Assembly (NCBI RefSeq): GCF_900105135.1
Contig: NZ_LT629741.1
Span: 2,891,001-2,955,000, forward strand
Direction of reading: 5' to 3'
Source of the DNA: Gramella sp. MAR_2010_147
GTDB taxonomy: Bacteria; Bacteroidota; Bacteroidia; Flavobacteriales; Flavobacteriaceae
Length of the DNA: 64,000 bases
Part shown: piece after piece, positions 25,544-34,471 of the stretch
How positions within the stretch are numbered: position 1 is the first letter of the stretch
Layout: the number at the start of each line of letters is the position of its first letter
Program-made: the position numbers and the translations under genes
The notes under the pieces: generated by a model
What the model was told of the DNA's origin: nothing
Database searches by the model: none
The model's input: only the letters and a program-made list of their open reading frames with translations

Positions 25544-26551
25544 CTATTTATCGTTAATGAGTGAAATTAAATCGATAAGACGATTAGAGTATCCTATTTC
25601 ATTGTCATACCAACCTATCAATTTCACCAGCTTGTTCCCGATGACAGAAGTCATTTGAGCGTCAAAAATACAACTGGCGCTACGGTCTAAAATATCTACA
25701 GAAACTATAGGATCTTCAGTGTATTCAATAATTCTTTTTAAAGATCCCTGAGACGCCTCTTTAAATAACGCATTTACTTCGGCGATAGAAGTGTCTTTTT
25801 TTACATTTAAAGTCATGTCGGTCAAAGAACCATTGGCAACCGGAACTCTAATTCCGCAGCCTCCAATCACATCACTTAAATTTGGGAAAATACTGGTTAA
25901 TGCTTTCGCTGCACCGGTGGTTGTGGGGATGATAGATTGTGCGGCGGCACGACTCCTTCTTAGGTCTTTGTGCGGTTTATCATGCAAACTCTGGTCTGAT
26001 GTATAAGAATGTATGGTTGTGATATACGCCTGTTTAACTTCCAGATGATCGTTTATCACCTTGAGCATTGGTGCCGCATTATTTGTTGTACAGGAAGCAT
26101 TAGAGATAATTCTTTCAGAACCATCCAGAATATGTTCATTTACTCCAAGAACGATCATTTTAATTGAATCATCTTGAGGAGGCACCGATAATATTACTTT
26201 TTTAACTCCTTCTTTAAAATGACCTCCTAGTGTATCCTGGGTTTTGAATTTTCCTGAAGCTTCTATTACGTAATCCACGTTGTATAAATTCCAGGGAATA
26301 TCGGAGGGATTACTGAAATTTAATAAAGGAAATGTCTGGCCATTAATAACAATTCCAGCATCAGTTGATGAAACCTCCTCTTTAAGTCTCCCATGAATTG
26401 AATCATATTTAAGGAGATGTGCAAGACTCTCTGTATTATGAAGATCATTAACGGCAACCACATTGATGCCAGGGTGATCCAGAAGAATTCTAAAAAGATT
26501 TCTTCCAATCCTGCCAAACCCGTTAATGGCAATATTAATAGTTTTAGCCAT
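25544..26551 (-). CDS. gap: Glyceraldehyde-3-phosphate dehydrogenase, type I
   Basis: 335 residues; NAD-binding INGFGRIGRNLFRILLDH and the catalytic Cys in NASCTTNNAAPMLKVI. The common form of this site is SCTTNCLAP; the change to NNAAP removes a second Cys and is a variant I recall from flavobacterial second copies. HSYTSDQSLHDKPHKDLRRS and WYDNEIGYSNRLIDLI are conserved. Flavobacteria often have two GAPDHs, so whether this one serves glycolysis or gluconeogenesis is open. It is seven bases from lipA. Confidence 0.94.
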   Translation of the reverse strand: MAKTINIAINGFGRIGRNLFRILLDHPGINVVAVNDLHNTESLAHLLKYDSIHGRLKEEVSSTDAGIVINGQTFPLLNFSNPSDIPWNLYNVDYVIEASGKFKTQDTLGGHFKEGVKKVILSVPPQDDSIKMIVLGVNEHILDGSERIISNASCTTNNAAPMLKVINDHLEVKQAYITTIHSYTSDQSLHDKPHKDLRRSRAAAQSIIPTTTGAAKALTSIFPNLSDVIGGCGIRVPVANGSLTDMTLNVKKDTSIAEVNALFKEASQGSLKRIIEYTEDPIVSVDILDRSASCIFDAQMTSVIGNKLVKLIGWYDNEIGYSNRLIDLISLINDK

Positions 26552-26558
26552 TTACAGA

Positions 26559-27440
26559 CTAGTTAATATGTTTCTGAGCTTTATAAGAAGATCTTACCAG
26601 TGCACTACTTTCTACGTGTCTAAATCCTAATTCAAGACCTATTTTCTCATATTTTTGAAATTGATCTGGAGTGATAAACTGTTTCACCGGTAAATGTTTT
26701 TTACTCGGTTGCAGATACTGGCCAATTGTAACCACATCTACCCCGGCTTCACGAAGATCCTTAAGCGTTTGGATCACTTCTTCTTCCTGTTCTCCCAGGC
26801 CAAGCATTATCCCGGATTTGGTTCTTCTTATACCGTTGTCTTTTAGATATTTTAATACAGCCAGGCTTCTGTCATATTTCGCCTGAATTCTTACTTCACG
26901 AGTTAACCTTTTCACTGTTTCCATATTATGGGAAACAACTTCAGGTGCCACTTCTATAATACGATCAATATTTCTTTCATTTCCCTGAAAGTCTGGAATT
27001 AATGTTTCCAGAGTTGTTTCAGGATTCATTCGTCTAATGGCCTTTACAGTTTCAGCCCAGATGATAGATCCCATATCTTTTAAATCATCACGATCTACGC
27101 TGGTTACCACCGCATGTTTGATCTGCATAAGTTTAATAGACCTAGCTACCTTTTCAGGTTCGTCCCAGTCTACCGTTTCTGGTCTTCCGGTCTTCACACC
27201 GCAAAATCCGCAGGATCTTGTACATACATTTCCTAAGATCATGAAAGTAGCAGTTCCTTCACTCCAGCATTCCCCCATATTAGGGCAACTACCAGACGTA
27301 CAGATCGTATGAAGATCATACTTATCTACAAGATTTCGTAATTCGGTATATTTTTTTCCGGTAGGAAGTTTAACACGAAGCCACTTTGGTTTTGGCTTTC
27401 TTTCGGTTTTTGATTTTACGGGCGCAACGTCTGTATTCAT
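26559..27440 (-). CDS. lipA: Lipoyl synthase
   Basis: A radical-SAM enzyme that inserts sulfur into octanoyl groups on lipoyl-dependent enzymes. 293 residues with both clusters: the auxiliary site [12 protein letters not shown] (C-x4-C-x5-C) and the radical-SAM site CTRSCGFC (C-x3-C-x2-C). [20 protein letters not shown] and [14 protein letters not shown] follow, and the C-terminal Ser of RSSYKAQ is present. Full length. Confidence 0.97.
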   Translation of the reverse strand: MNTDVAPVKSKTERKPKPKWLRVKLPTGKKYTELRNLVDKYDLHTICTSGSCPNMGECWSEGTATFMILGNVCTRSCGFCGVKTGRPETVDWDEPEKVARSIKLMQIKHAVVTSVDRDDLKDMGSIIWAETVKAIRRMNPETTLETLIPDFQGNERNIDRIIEVAPEVVSHNMETVKRLTREVRIQAKYDRSLAVLKYLKDNGIRRTKSGIMLGLGEQEEEVIQTLKDLREAGVDVVTIGQYLQPSKKHLPVKQFITPDQFQKYEKIGLELGFRHVESSALVRSSYKAQKHIN

Positions 27441-27518
27441 AGCAAAAATCTAGTGGTTCAAAGATACAATAATAAGCTGAACTGCATAAATTAGACCCGC
27501 CAGGATTTAATTCCTTAC

Positions 27519-28088
27519 TTAAGTCTTTCGGGATTCAATAATTTCAGAAAGTAACTTTTTAGCCCTCAGTAATTTAACCTTTACATTATTCATGGGTTCG
27601 TTAAGGCTATTGGCTATTTCCTTATATGATTTTTCCTGAAAAAACCTGAGATTGATCACTTCCTGGTAATGCGGTTTTAGCTGCTTAATATCTGAAAGTA
27701 ATTGTTCCAGGTTTTGTTCTTTGATCAACTTATCTTCAATTCCAGGAGTTTCGTCTACAATTTCATATACGCGATCTTCATCGTCTACAGAAGTTCTGGA
27801 AGAAATGGAAGCATTTTTTTTTCGTACCTGATCTATGTGGATATTCTTGGAAATGGCAATTAACCAGGTAGTGAAAGAATAATTCTCATCAAAAGTGTCT
27901 ATTTTATTGAAAGCTTTTGAAAAAGTTTGAATGGTAATATCTTCAGATTCATATTCATTTCGGGTTTTCTTTAGCTGAAACCCGTAAACATCATTCCAGT
28001 ATCTATCCAGAAGATAATTGAAAGCCGCTTGGCTTCCTTCCTTTGCATCCCTGATTTTTTTAAGGAGTTGTTCCGGATTTATTTCCAA
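27519..28088 (-). CDS. ECF-type sigma-70 factor
   Basis: 189 residues. Region 2 includes AFNYLLDRYWNDVYGF and FTTWLIAISKNIHIDQVRKK; region 4 is QEVINLRFFQEKSYKEIANSLN followed by the helix-turn-helix NEPMNNVKVKLLRAKKLLSE. No anti-sigma factor is adjacent. The start is a TTG that overlaps the last codons of the glycosyltransferase gene by ten bases, so it is translated from the same message. Its targets are unknown. Confidence 0.9.
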   Translation of the reverse strand: MEINPEQLLKKIRDAKEGSQAAFNYLLDRYWNDVYGFQLKKTRNEYESEDITIQTFSKAFNKIDTFDENYSFTTWLIAISKNIHIDQVRKKNASISSRTSVDDEDRVYEIVDETPGIEDKLIKEQNLEQLLSDIKQLKPHYQEVINLRFFQEKSYKEIANSLNEPMNNVKVKLLRAKKLLSEIIESRKT

Positions 28089-29182
28089 TGTTTTGGTTTT
28101 GAAATGAGGTTGGAGATAAAGATAGCCAATTGCATGAAAATTAAAAATAGATCAAGAAACGGGAAGAGCCAGATCACATCCTTTTCATTCAGCTTGTGGG
28201 CTGCTTTAATGTACACGAAAGCTTCTGTGATCAACTTAACTCCTAAAATTGCTAGAACTATTCTAGGATATACCTGAAGGATTAAAAGACTAGCTAATAA
28301 TAACCAAAATAAAACCCTGGAAATATAAAAAGCACTCAATAGCACCTTATGCTTCGTCTTGTAATTACCAGCAACAGATACGTGCCTTTTCTTTTGATGA
28401 AACCATTCTGAGAAATTCCGCTTCGGAACGCTTCTGGTAATAGAATCTGGGTGAAAACAAATAGCCGTATTTTCAGCTGTGGCAGCCTCATTTACAAAAA
28501 GGTCATCGTCTCCAGATCGTAAATGTAAATGATTGGCGAAGCCTTTTAATTCGTAAAACTGGCTGGAGGTATAGGCGAGATTTCTTCCCACTCCCATATA
28601 AGGAGAGCCTAATCTTGCATAGGAAAAATATTGAATTGCAGTAAGAAGCGTTTCAAACCTAATTAATTTATTAAGAAAAGACCCGGTGTGTTGAAAATAC
28701 CCTCCATAGCCTAAAACTATAGTATTACCCGGTTGAAAATTGCGAGACATTTCGGTTATCCAGTTTCTGGATTGGGGGGCACAATCGGCATCGGTGAAAA
28801 GTAAATGTTTGTTTTTTGCTTTTTTGATGCCGAGTGTTAGTGCATATTTTTTATTTGCCCAAAAAGCTTCATTATTCTGAACATTTACAATTTTGATTCG
28901 AGCATCTATTTTTTGAAACTCTTCAATTACTTGCAGGGTGTTATCTGAAGAAGCATCGTTTATAATAATGATTTCGAAGTTAGAATAATCTTGTTCCAAA
29001 ATAGAAGGCAGGAAATTCCTAAGGTTTTCCTGTTCATTTTTAGCACATATAATTACAGATACTGGAACATTCGGATGTAATTTATTCTTTAGTCCAGAAG
29101 TTGAGAAAGAAAAAAATGAGAAGAAATAGAGTAAGTTAATTAAGCTTACAAAAATGAAAACTCCCAGTAATATTGTTCCCAT
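28079..29182 (-). CDS. Membrane glycosyltransferase family 2
   Basis: 367 residues: an N-terminal membrane helix (GVFIFVSLINLLYFFSFF), a GT-A domain starting VSVIICAKNEQENLRNFLPS, the acceptor/metal DxD in LLFTDADCAPQSRNW, a QKKRHVSVAG segment of the kind seen in processive GT2 enzymes (QxxRW variant), and several C-terminal helices. It probably adds a sugar to a lipid or exopolysaccharide; substrate unknown. It is flanked by the Cys-rich gene (five bases upstream) and the sigma factor. Confidence 0.9.
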   Translation of the reverse strand: MGTILLGVFIFVSLINLLYFFSFFSFSTSGLKNKLHPNVPVSVIICAKNEQENLRNFLPSILEQDYSNFEIIIINDASSDNTLQVIEEFQKIDARIKIVNVQNNEAFWANKKYALTLGIKKAKNKHLLFTDADCAPQSRNWITEMSRNFQPGNTIVLGYGGYFQHTGSFLNKLIRFETLLTAIQYFSYARLGSPYMGVGRNLAYTSSQFYELKGFANHLHLRSGDDDLFVNEAATAENTAICFHPDSITRSVPKRNFSEWFHQKKRHVSVAGNYKTKHKVLLSAFYISRVLFWLLLASLLILQVYPRIVLAILGVKLITEAFVYIKAAHKLNEKDVIWLFPFLDLFLIFMQLAIFISNLISKPKHWK

Positions 29183-29187
29183 TCAAT

Positions 29188-29394
29188 CTATTTGGTGGTT
29201 GAGGTTTCATCGCAGTTTTCTATTTCATCTGGCAGCTTTCCACAAAAACTACAAGGTTCACCAGATTTATTCAGGTAGGGATTCTGGCTGGCACAGGTGC
29301 CGGCAAATTTACCTTCTTTTTTACCCCAGATCTTTATGGCAATCCCCGCAAAGGCAAGACCTAGTAAAATGATACTTATAATAAATAGTTTCAT
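29188..29394 (-). CDS. Small Cys-containing membrane protein
   Basis: 68 residues from the ATG at 29394. One membrane helix (IISIILLGLAFAGIAIKIW) is followed by GKFAGTCASQNPYLNKSGEP and CSFCGKLPDEIENC. The four cysteines (C, C-x2-C, C) could hold a metal or make disulfides, probably in the periplasm. I recall similar proteins in other flavobacteria annotated only as membrane or secreted proteins; no function is known. It opens the sigma/GT2 unit. Confidence 0.75.
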   Translation of the reverse strand: MKLFIISIILLGLAFAGIAIKIWGKKEGKFAGTCASQNPYLNKSGEPCSFCGKLPDEIENCDETSTTK

Positions 29395-29560
29395 GTTCTT
29401 GTAATTCTGGTACAAAAATAATAATAAAATAAGGTATCTGAAAATCCCGGGAATCATTAGTATAATCTTTACACTATTTAACTAAACTTTAATCGAAAGC
29501 TTCATAATAACTGACTTTTGCGCAATATCTTGCATTGTTAATCACGGAAAAACTACAATT

Positions 29561-30181
29561 ATGAAAATTAAAATGTTATTTACTGTTCTAGCTCTTTCAG
29601 CTATTATATTCACATCATGTGAAGACAATAAGAAGAAAGAAGAGGCAGAAAAAGAACGAATGGAACAAATGGAAGCCGAAAGAGAGGCTGAAATGCAGGC
29701 TGAAAAAGAAAAAATGGAGATGGAGTCTAATAGTATTGCAGCAAAAGCAATGGCTACAGATACTTTAAGTACTTTAGTAGAAGCTCTAAAATCTGCGGAA
29801 CTTGCAGAAATGTTTAAAACTGAAGAAGGTCCATTTACCGTTTTTGCTCCTAACAATGCTGCATTTAGTAAAGTAGATGAGACGACAATGGAAGAACTTA
29901 TGATGGAAGAAAACCAGGCTAAACTTGCTGGTATTTTGAAATATCATGTTGTTGACCAAAAAGTAATGGCATCAGACCTTGTGAAAATGATAAATGATAA
30001 TGATGGGAAATATTCTATCAATACTGTAGGTGGTGGAAAACTTGATGCTACACTGGAAGGTGATAAGGTAATCCTGACTGATGAGAATGGTAATAAAGCT
30101 ACCGTTGTTCAGGCAGATGTTGATGCCTCTAACGGAGTAGTTCATATTATCGATGCAGTTGTAATGAAGAAAGCTTCATAA
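29561..30181 (+). CDS. Fasciclin-domain lipoprotein
   Basis: 206 residues. A lipoprotein signal ends SAIIFTSCEDN; a highly charged Glu/Lys/Met helix (about residues 24-60) follows, then one fasciclin (FAS1) domain: STLVEALKSAELAEMFK, GPFTVFAPNNAAFSKVDETT, LKYHVVDQKVMASDLV, NGVVHIIDAVVMKK. FAS1 domains act in adhesion. It probably sits on the outer membrane with the charged helix as a spacer. A strong terminator follows. Confidence 0.93.
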   Translation: MKIKMLFTVLALSAIIFTSCEDNKKKEEAEKERMEQMEAEREAEMQAEKEKMEMESNSIAAKAMATDTLSTLVEALKSAELAEMFKTEEGPFTVFAPNNAAFSKVDETTMEELMMEENQAKLAGILKYHVVDQKVMASDLVKMINDNDGKYSINTVGGGKLDATLEGDKVILTDENGNKATVVQADVDASNGVVHIIDAVVMKKAS

Positions 30182-30203
30182 TAAATTAGAAAAATTGTAA
30201 AGA

Positions 30204-30236
30204 AAAGGGAACTCAATTTTGGGTTCCCTTTTTTTA
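30204..30236 (+). terminator. Terminator after the fasciclin gene
   Basis: AAAAGGGAAC... / ...GTTCCCTTTTT with a mostly T-rich loop and a long T tail that reaches the stop of the convergent murB. Confidence 0.85.
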
Positions 30237-31247
30237 TATAATGTTTACCTCAGCTTCCAGGTCAATGCCAAATTTATCCTTTATTGCTTTTTGTATCGTC
30301 TTCGAAAGATTCAGTATTTCGGCTCCGGTAGCTTCTCCATAATTCACTAACACCAGCGCTTGATTTTTGTGTACTCCGGCGTCGCCAAGCCTATAGCCCT
30401 TATATCCAGCGGTGTCAATTAGCCATCCTGCAGGAACTTTAATTTCCTCCTCAGAAACTTCATAAGATGGGATTTCGGGAAATTTTCTTTTGAGTTCTTC
30501 AAACTGATCCTTTGCTATAACAGGATTTTTGAAGAAACTTCCGCTGTTGCCAATTTTCTTTGGATCTGGGAGCTTAGATTGTCGTATAGCTATGACAGCA
30601 TTAGAAATATCTTTAATTTCAGGAGAATTAATTCCTTTTTCAGCAAGTTCAGCTCTTATAGAACCATAATTAATGTTTAATTGATGGTGGTTCTTTGTTA
30701 ATCTAAATTTTACCGATGTGATAATATACTGGCCTTTTAACTGATTCTTAAAGATTGAATTTCGATAAGAAAAGTTACAGTCTTCAAGGCTGAATTCTTT
30801 TTCTTCGAGCGTTTGAATATTCAATGCGATGCAGCTAACAAAGCTATCTTTAAGCTCCACTCCATACGCACCGATATTTTGAATAGGTGCAGTGCCTACG
30901 TTTCCAGGAATGAGGGAGAGATTTTCTAATCCTCCGTAATTCTGCTTGAGGGTCCATAGAACAAATTCATGCCAGTTTTCACCCGCTGCGGCTTCTAGAA
31001 TTACGTGGTTGTCTGTTTCAGAGACCACCTTCTTTCCCTTTATGGCAATATGGAGTACCATCTTATGTATATCACCTGTTAGCAGCATATTGCTTCCTCC
31101 GCCAAGTATGAATAATTCTGATGCATAGCTTTTGCGAAGTATACTTTTTAGATTATCCAGATTTTCAATAGAAATAAACTTATCCGCTCTAACATCAATG
31201 CCAAAGCTATTATGATCTTTAAGGGAAAAATTCCGCAGAACGCGCAT
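30234..31247 (-). CDS. murB: UDP-N-acetylenolpyruvoylglucosamine reductase
   Basis: An FAD enzyme that makes UDP-MurNAc for peptidoglycan. The 337 residues fit the longer type I MurB. FAD-site FILGGGSNMLLTGD, GLENLSLIPGNVGTAPIQNI, GAYG, the catalytic Ser in GNSGSFFKNPVI and the C-terminal NYGEATGAEILNLSKTIQ are visible. Its first base is shared with the aminotransferase stop (TAATG), so the two are translationally coupled. Confidence 0.97.
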   Translation of the reverse strand: MRVLRNFSLKDHNSFGIDVRADKFISIENLDNLKSILRKSYASELFILGGGSNMLLTGDIHKMVLHIAIKGKKVVSETDNHVILEAAAGENWHEFVLWTLKQNYGGLENLSLIPGNVGTAPIQNIGAYGVELKDSFVSCIALNIQTLEEKEFSLEDCNFSYRNSIFKNQLKGQYIITSVKFRLTKNHHQLNINYGSIRAELAEKGINSPEIKDISNAVIAIRQSKLPDPKKIGNSGSFFKNPVIAKDQFEELKRKFPEIPSYEVSEEEIKVPAGWLIDTAGYKGYRLGDAGVHKNQALVLVNYGEATGAEILNLSKTIQKAIKDKFGIDLEAEVNII

Positions 31248-32443
31248 TAATTCTTCTTGTTGTATTCTTTTAAAGCTTTTTCAAGGATGTCTATGGCTCT
31301 TTCAAGATTTTCTTTCTTCAAAACATAAGCAATCCTTACCTGGTTTTTTCCTGTGTTTGGCGTAGAATAGAATCCAGCAGCAGGTGCAACCATAATGGTT
31401 TCATTATTATCTTCAAAATCTTCCAGCAACCATCTGGCAAAGTCGTCGGCGTCTTCTACCGGTAGCTCAGCTATACAATAAAAAGCTCCTTTTGGCTTCG
31501 CTACTTTAACTCCTTCAATTCTTTCCAGGCCATTTACAAGAAGATTTCTTCTAAAGGTATATTCTTTAATAACATCATCAAAATATGATTGAGGAGTGTC
31601 TAAAGCCGCTTCACTGGCAATCTGAGCAAAAGTAGGTGGACTCAATCTCGCCTGAGCAAATTTCATGGCTGTAGCGATTACTTCTTTGTTTTTTGAGACA
31701 AGACATCCTATCCTCGCTCCGCACATACTATATCTTTTTGAAACTGAATCTACCATGATTGCATTATTTGCAAGTTCAGGAATACTCATTATAGAATGAT
31801 GTTCTGCTCCTTCATAAGCAAATTCACGATACACTTCGTCTGAAACTATAAAGAGATCATGCTTTAGAGCAAGATCAGCCAATTGCTTTACTTCGTCCCT
31901 CGTATAAAGATAGCCGGTAGGATTTCCAGGATTACAAAGTATAATTGCTTTGGTCTTTTCAGATATTAACTTCTCGAATTCCGAAATTGGGGGCAAAGCA
32001 AAATTGTTTTCGATGCTCGCTTGAATAGGTTTTATTTGAACGCCAGAAGCAGTAGCAAAACCATTATAATTTGCATAAAATGGCTCCGGGATAATCACTT
32101 CGTCTCCAGGGTCTGTAATACTCCCCATAGCAAAAAGTAAAGCTTCAGATCCACCTGTGGTAATAATAATATCCTCTTTACTTACCGGGAGCGATGTTTT
32201 TTTATAATAGCCTGCTAATTTCTCTCTGTAACTTTCAAAACCTGCCGAATGACTATAAGAGAGCACTTCAATATCATGCTCTCTAACTGCGTCTAGTGCA
32301 GCTTTCGGAGTATTGATATCGGGTTGGCCAATATTTAATTGATAAATAGTCCGTCCTTTTCTAGTTGCAGCTTCAGCAAAAGGAACAAGTTTTCTTATGG
32401 GTGATTCAGGCATTTCAAGCCCTTTGTTAGAGATCTTAGGCAT
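31247..32443 (-). CDS. PLP-dependent aminotransferase, class I (aspartate-type)
   Basis: 398 residues. LNIGQPDINTPKAALDAV near the start, NPGNPTGYLYTRDEV, SDEVYREFAYEG and the PLP lysine in DSVSKRYSMCGARIGCLVS identify a fold type I class I/II aminotransferase of the AspC/bacilysin-type group. The exact amino donor is not decidable. It is upstream of and coupled to murB. Confidence 0.92.
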   Translation of the reverse strand: MPKISNKGLEMPESPIRKLVPFAEAATRKGRTIYQLNIGQPDINTPKAALDAVREHDIEVLSYSHSAGFESYREKLAGYYKKTSLPVSKEDIIITTGGSEALLFAMGSITDPGDEVIIPEPFYANYNGFATASGVQIKPIQASIENNFALPPISEFEKLISEKTKAIILCNPGNPTGYLYTRDEVKQLADLALKHDLFIVSDEVYREFAYEGAEHHSIMSIPELANNAIMVDSVSKRYSMCGARIGCLVSKNKEVIATAMKFAQARLSPPTFAQIASEAALDTPQSYFDDVIKEYTFRRNLLVNGLERIEGVKVAKPKGAFYCIAELPVEDADDFARWLLEDFEDNNETIMVAPAAGFYSTPNTGKNQVRIAYVLKKENLERAIDILEKALKEYNKKN

Positions 32444-32540
32444 AGCTTAAAGTTTTTGCGCTGCAAAATTGCAAAATTAAAATAGTAATCAATAATAATC
32501 TATAGGTAATTATCCGTGATTTTTCGTAATTTAATATGGT

Positions 32541-33887
32541 ATGAGATCTGGAAATTATATATACCTCTGGGTCATTTCGATTTTTCTTTCGATGTTTTTT
32601 ACAAATGTTTTTGCGCAAGATGATTTTATAATTGAAGATGAAAAGGGAAAGTTTAAACAAAGATTTGAATTGGCTAATGATCTGGTGATTGTACCTGTTG
32701 AAATAAATGGGAGGGAACTTTCATTTCTTTTAGATACGGGCGTAAATTCAACAATTCTATTTAGTCTGACAGAGACAGACACTACTTTGTTAAATAATCC
32801 AAAAGTTGTCTATTTAAAAGGCTTAGGAGTTGGCAAGCCCTTAAGGGCATTGAAATCTAATCATAATACTGTTAAAATAGGTCAGGCTGTTAATGAAGAT
32901 CATAGTGTTTATATAATAGAAGGAGGGATTATAAATATTTCCAATCGAATTGGTGTATCAGTAAATGGGATTTTAGGTTATGATTTTTTTAAAAATTTTG
33001 TAATTGAGTTTAATTACAAAAGGAAATTGATGAAAGTCTACAATAATGAAGTTTATAATTATAGAAATTGTAGTAGATGCATTGATTTGCCCTTAAAATT
33101 TTATAAGGATAAACCTTACATAGAAGCCAATGTAGAATTAAATAATGGAGTTTCAGTAAAAGTAGACCTCCTGGTAGATAGTGGGTCTAGCGATGCGCTT
33201 TGGTTATTCGAGAATTCAGCGCTCAACCTTCATATTCCTGATAAATCTTTTGAAGATTTTTTGGGTTTTGGTATCACCGGGAGTGTTTATGGGTTTAGAA
33301 GTAGAATTTCAAGTTTGTCGCTTAAGAAATATGATTTAGATGAAATTACCGTGAGTTTCCCGGACAGCCTGTTTATTTCTGCAGCAAATTCTTTTGAAGA
33401 AAGAGATGGAAGTGTGGGTGCGCAGGTTTTAAAACGATTTAATTCGGTGGTAGATTATTCTAAAAAGAACTTAAGGTTAAAGCCAAATGGAAATTTTAAA
33501 GATCCATTTGAATATAATATGAGTGGTATAGTGGTTCAATATAACGGATATCGCATTGTGAAAAGTGGAGATACTTCTACTTCAGATTTTCAAATTGAAA
33601 GAGATTCCAACGGAATAACTAATGCGTATACTACCAGTAGAAATGTTTTTTATTCCCTAGAATCCCGTTACGAAGTAGCTGAAATTAGGCCGGAATCACC
33701 TGCTGCTCTTGCCGGACTTATGATTGGGGACGAAATTATTAAATTAAACGGAAGACCAGTCTATAAGTTCAATATTCATAAGATAATACAAGTTCTTTCC
33801 TCTAAAGAAGGAAAAAAGATTAAACTTGAAATTATGCGAAATGGGAAGCTTGTTGAGGTCGAGTTTCGTTTAGAAAGAATTTTATAA
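32541..33887 (+). CDS. Secreted retropepsin-like aspartyl protease with PDZ domain
   Basis: 448 residues with a signal peptide ending NVFAQ. Two aspartyl protease half-sites are seen: FLLDTGVNSTILF and LLVDSGSSDALWLF. A PDZ domain occupies about 370-440 (AALAGLMIGDEIIKLNGRPV). This combination is frequent in Bacteroidetes, in place of eukaryotic pepsin-like enzymes. It presumably works in the periplasm; the substrate is unknown. Codon use appears slightly more AT-rich than its neighbours (impression only). Confidence 0.9.
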   Translation: MRSGNYIYLWVISIFLSMFFTNVFAQDDFIIEDEKGKFKQRFELANDLVIVPVEINGRELSFLLDTGVNSTILFSLTETDTTLLNNPKVVYLKGLGVGKPLRALKSNHNTVKIGQAVNEDHSVYIIEGGIINISNRIGVSVNGILGYDFFKNFVIEFNYKRKLMKVYNNEVYNYRNCSRCIDLPLKFYKDKPYIEANVELNNGVSVKVDLLVDSGSSDALWLFENSALNLHIPDKSFEDFLGFGITGSVYGFRSRISSLSLKKYDLDEITVSFPDSLFISAANSFEERDGSVGAQVLKRFNSVVDYSKKNLRLKPNGNFKDPFEYNMSGIVVQYNGYRIVKSGDTSTSDFQIERDSNGITNAYTTSRNVFYSLESRYEVAEIRPESPAALAGLMIGDEIIKLNGRPVYKFNIHKIIQVLSSKEGKKIKLEIMRNGKLVEVEFRLERIL

Positions 33888-33920
33888 AAAAACGCCCTCC
33901 AAAAAGGAAGGCGTTTTTTT
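33886..33920 (+). terminator. Bidirectional terminator
   Basis: AAAAACGCC...GGCGTTTTT with an inner CTCC/GGAA part and flanking A and T runs, between the protease and the convergent DUF1573 gene. Confidence 0.88.
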
Positions 33921-33942
33921 AATAAGCTTATATATAAGCAAT

Positions 33943-34335
33943 CTATTTGCTGTCTCCAGCTTCGTCTTTCACGAGACCTTTTATTTTTAAAGCTTTCGTT
34001 GGTTCATCAGCATTTGAATAAACTGTCACTGTTTTTCTGATAGGGCCAACTCTTTTAGTGTCATATTTCACCTCAATTTTCCCGGTTTCTCCGGGCATAA
34101 TAGGTTCTTCCGGTTTCTTAGGTACCGTACATCCGCAACTGGATTTTACATCTTCGATCACTAAAGGCGCATCACCTATGTTTGTAAATTCAAATACTCT
34201 AAGGCCATCGCTGCCTTTCATTATTTCACCATAATCAATAGTTTCAGACTTAAATTCTATTTTCGCTGTTTTCTGAGCCTGGGCTGTTGCCAGACCTACA
34301 CATACGAATATGGCTATTGCAATTAGTTTTTTCAT
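33943..34335 (-). CDS. DUF1573 secreted protein
   Basis: 130 residues: signal peptide to TAQAQ, then a single DUF1573 (MSP/ASPM-like immunoglobulin) domain: GLRVFEFTNIGDAPLVIEDV, SSCGCTVPKKPEEPIMPGET, KVEVKYDTKR-like IEVKYDTKRVGPIRKTVTVY. The CGC motif is the family mark. Found in many copies in Bacteroidetes; its role is unknown. Confidence 0.93.
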   Translation of the reverse strand: MKKLIAIAIFVCVGLATAQAQKTAKIEFKSETIDYGEIMKGSDGLRVFEFTNIGDAPLVIEDVKSSCGCTVPKKPEEPIMPGETGKIEVKYDTKRVGPIRKTVTVYSNADEPTKALKIKGLVKDEAGDSK

Positions 34336-34413
34336 AATTTTAAATTTTTAAGCGGAAAAGTAAAGATAAGCTGAAATAGTTCAAATCTCAAAAATTTTAA
34401 TCATTTCAGTAAC

Positions 34414-34444
34414 TTTCATAATCCTACATTAATAATTACTTTTG
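34414..34444 (+). promoter_or_regulatory. Promoter of valS
   Basis: TTTC at 34414-34417, 19 bases, TACTTTTG at 34437-34444. The -7 element covers the upstream in-frame TTG codon, which supports the ATG at 34472 as the true start of valS. Confidence 0.6.
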
Positions 34445-34471
34445 CCATTATTTCAAAAATCAGACCAAGAA

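Noticed and set aside
27519..29394. Sigma factor, glycosyltransferase and Cys-rich peptide as a defence or secretion system
   Set aside because: Nothing beyond gene order supports it; the genes look like an ordinary envelope-related unit.
34442..34471. TTG start for valS ten codons upstream
   Set aside because: The TTG is part of the TACTTTTG -7 element, and the ATG at 34472 gives the normal N-terminus.
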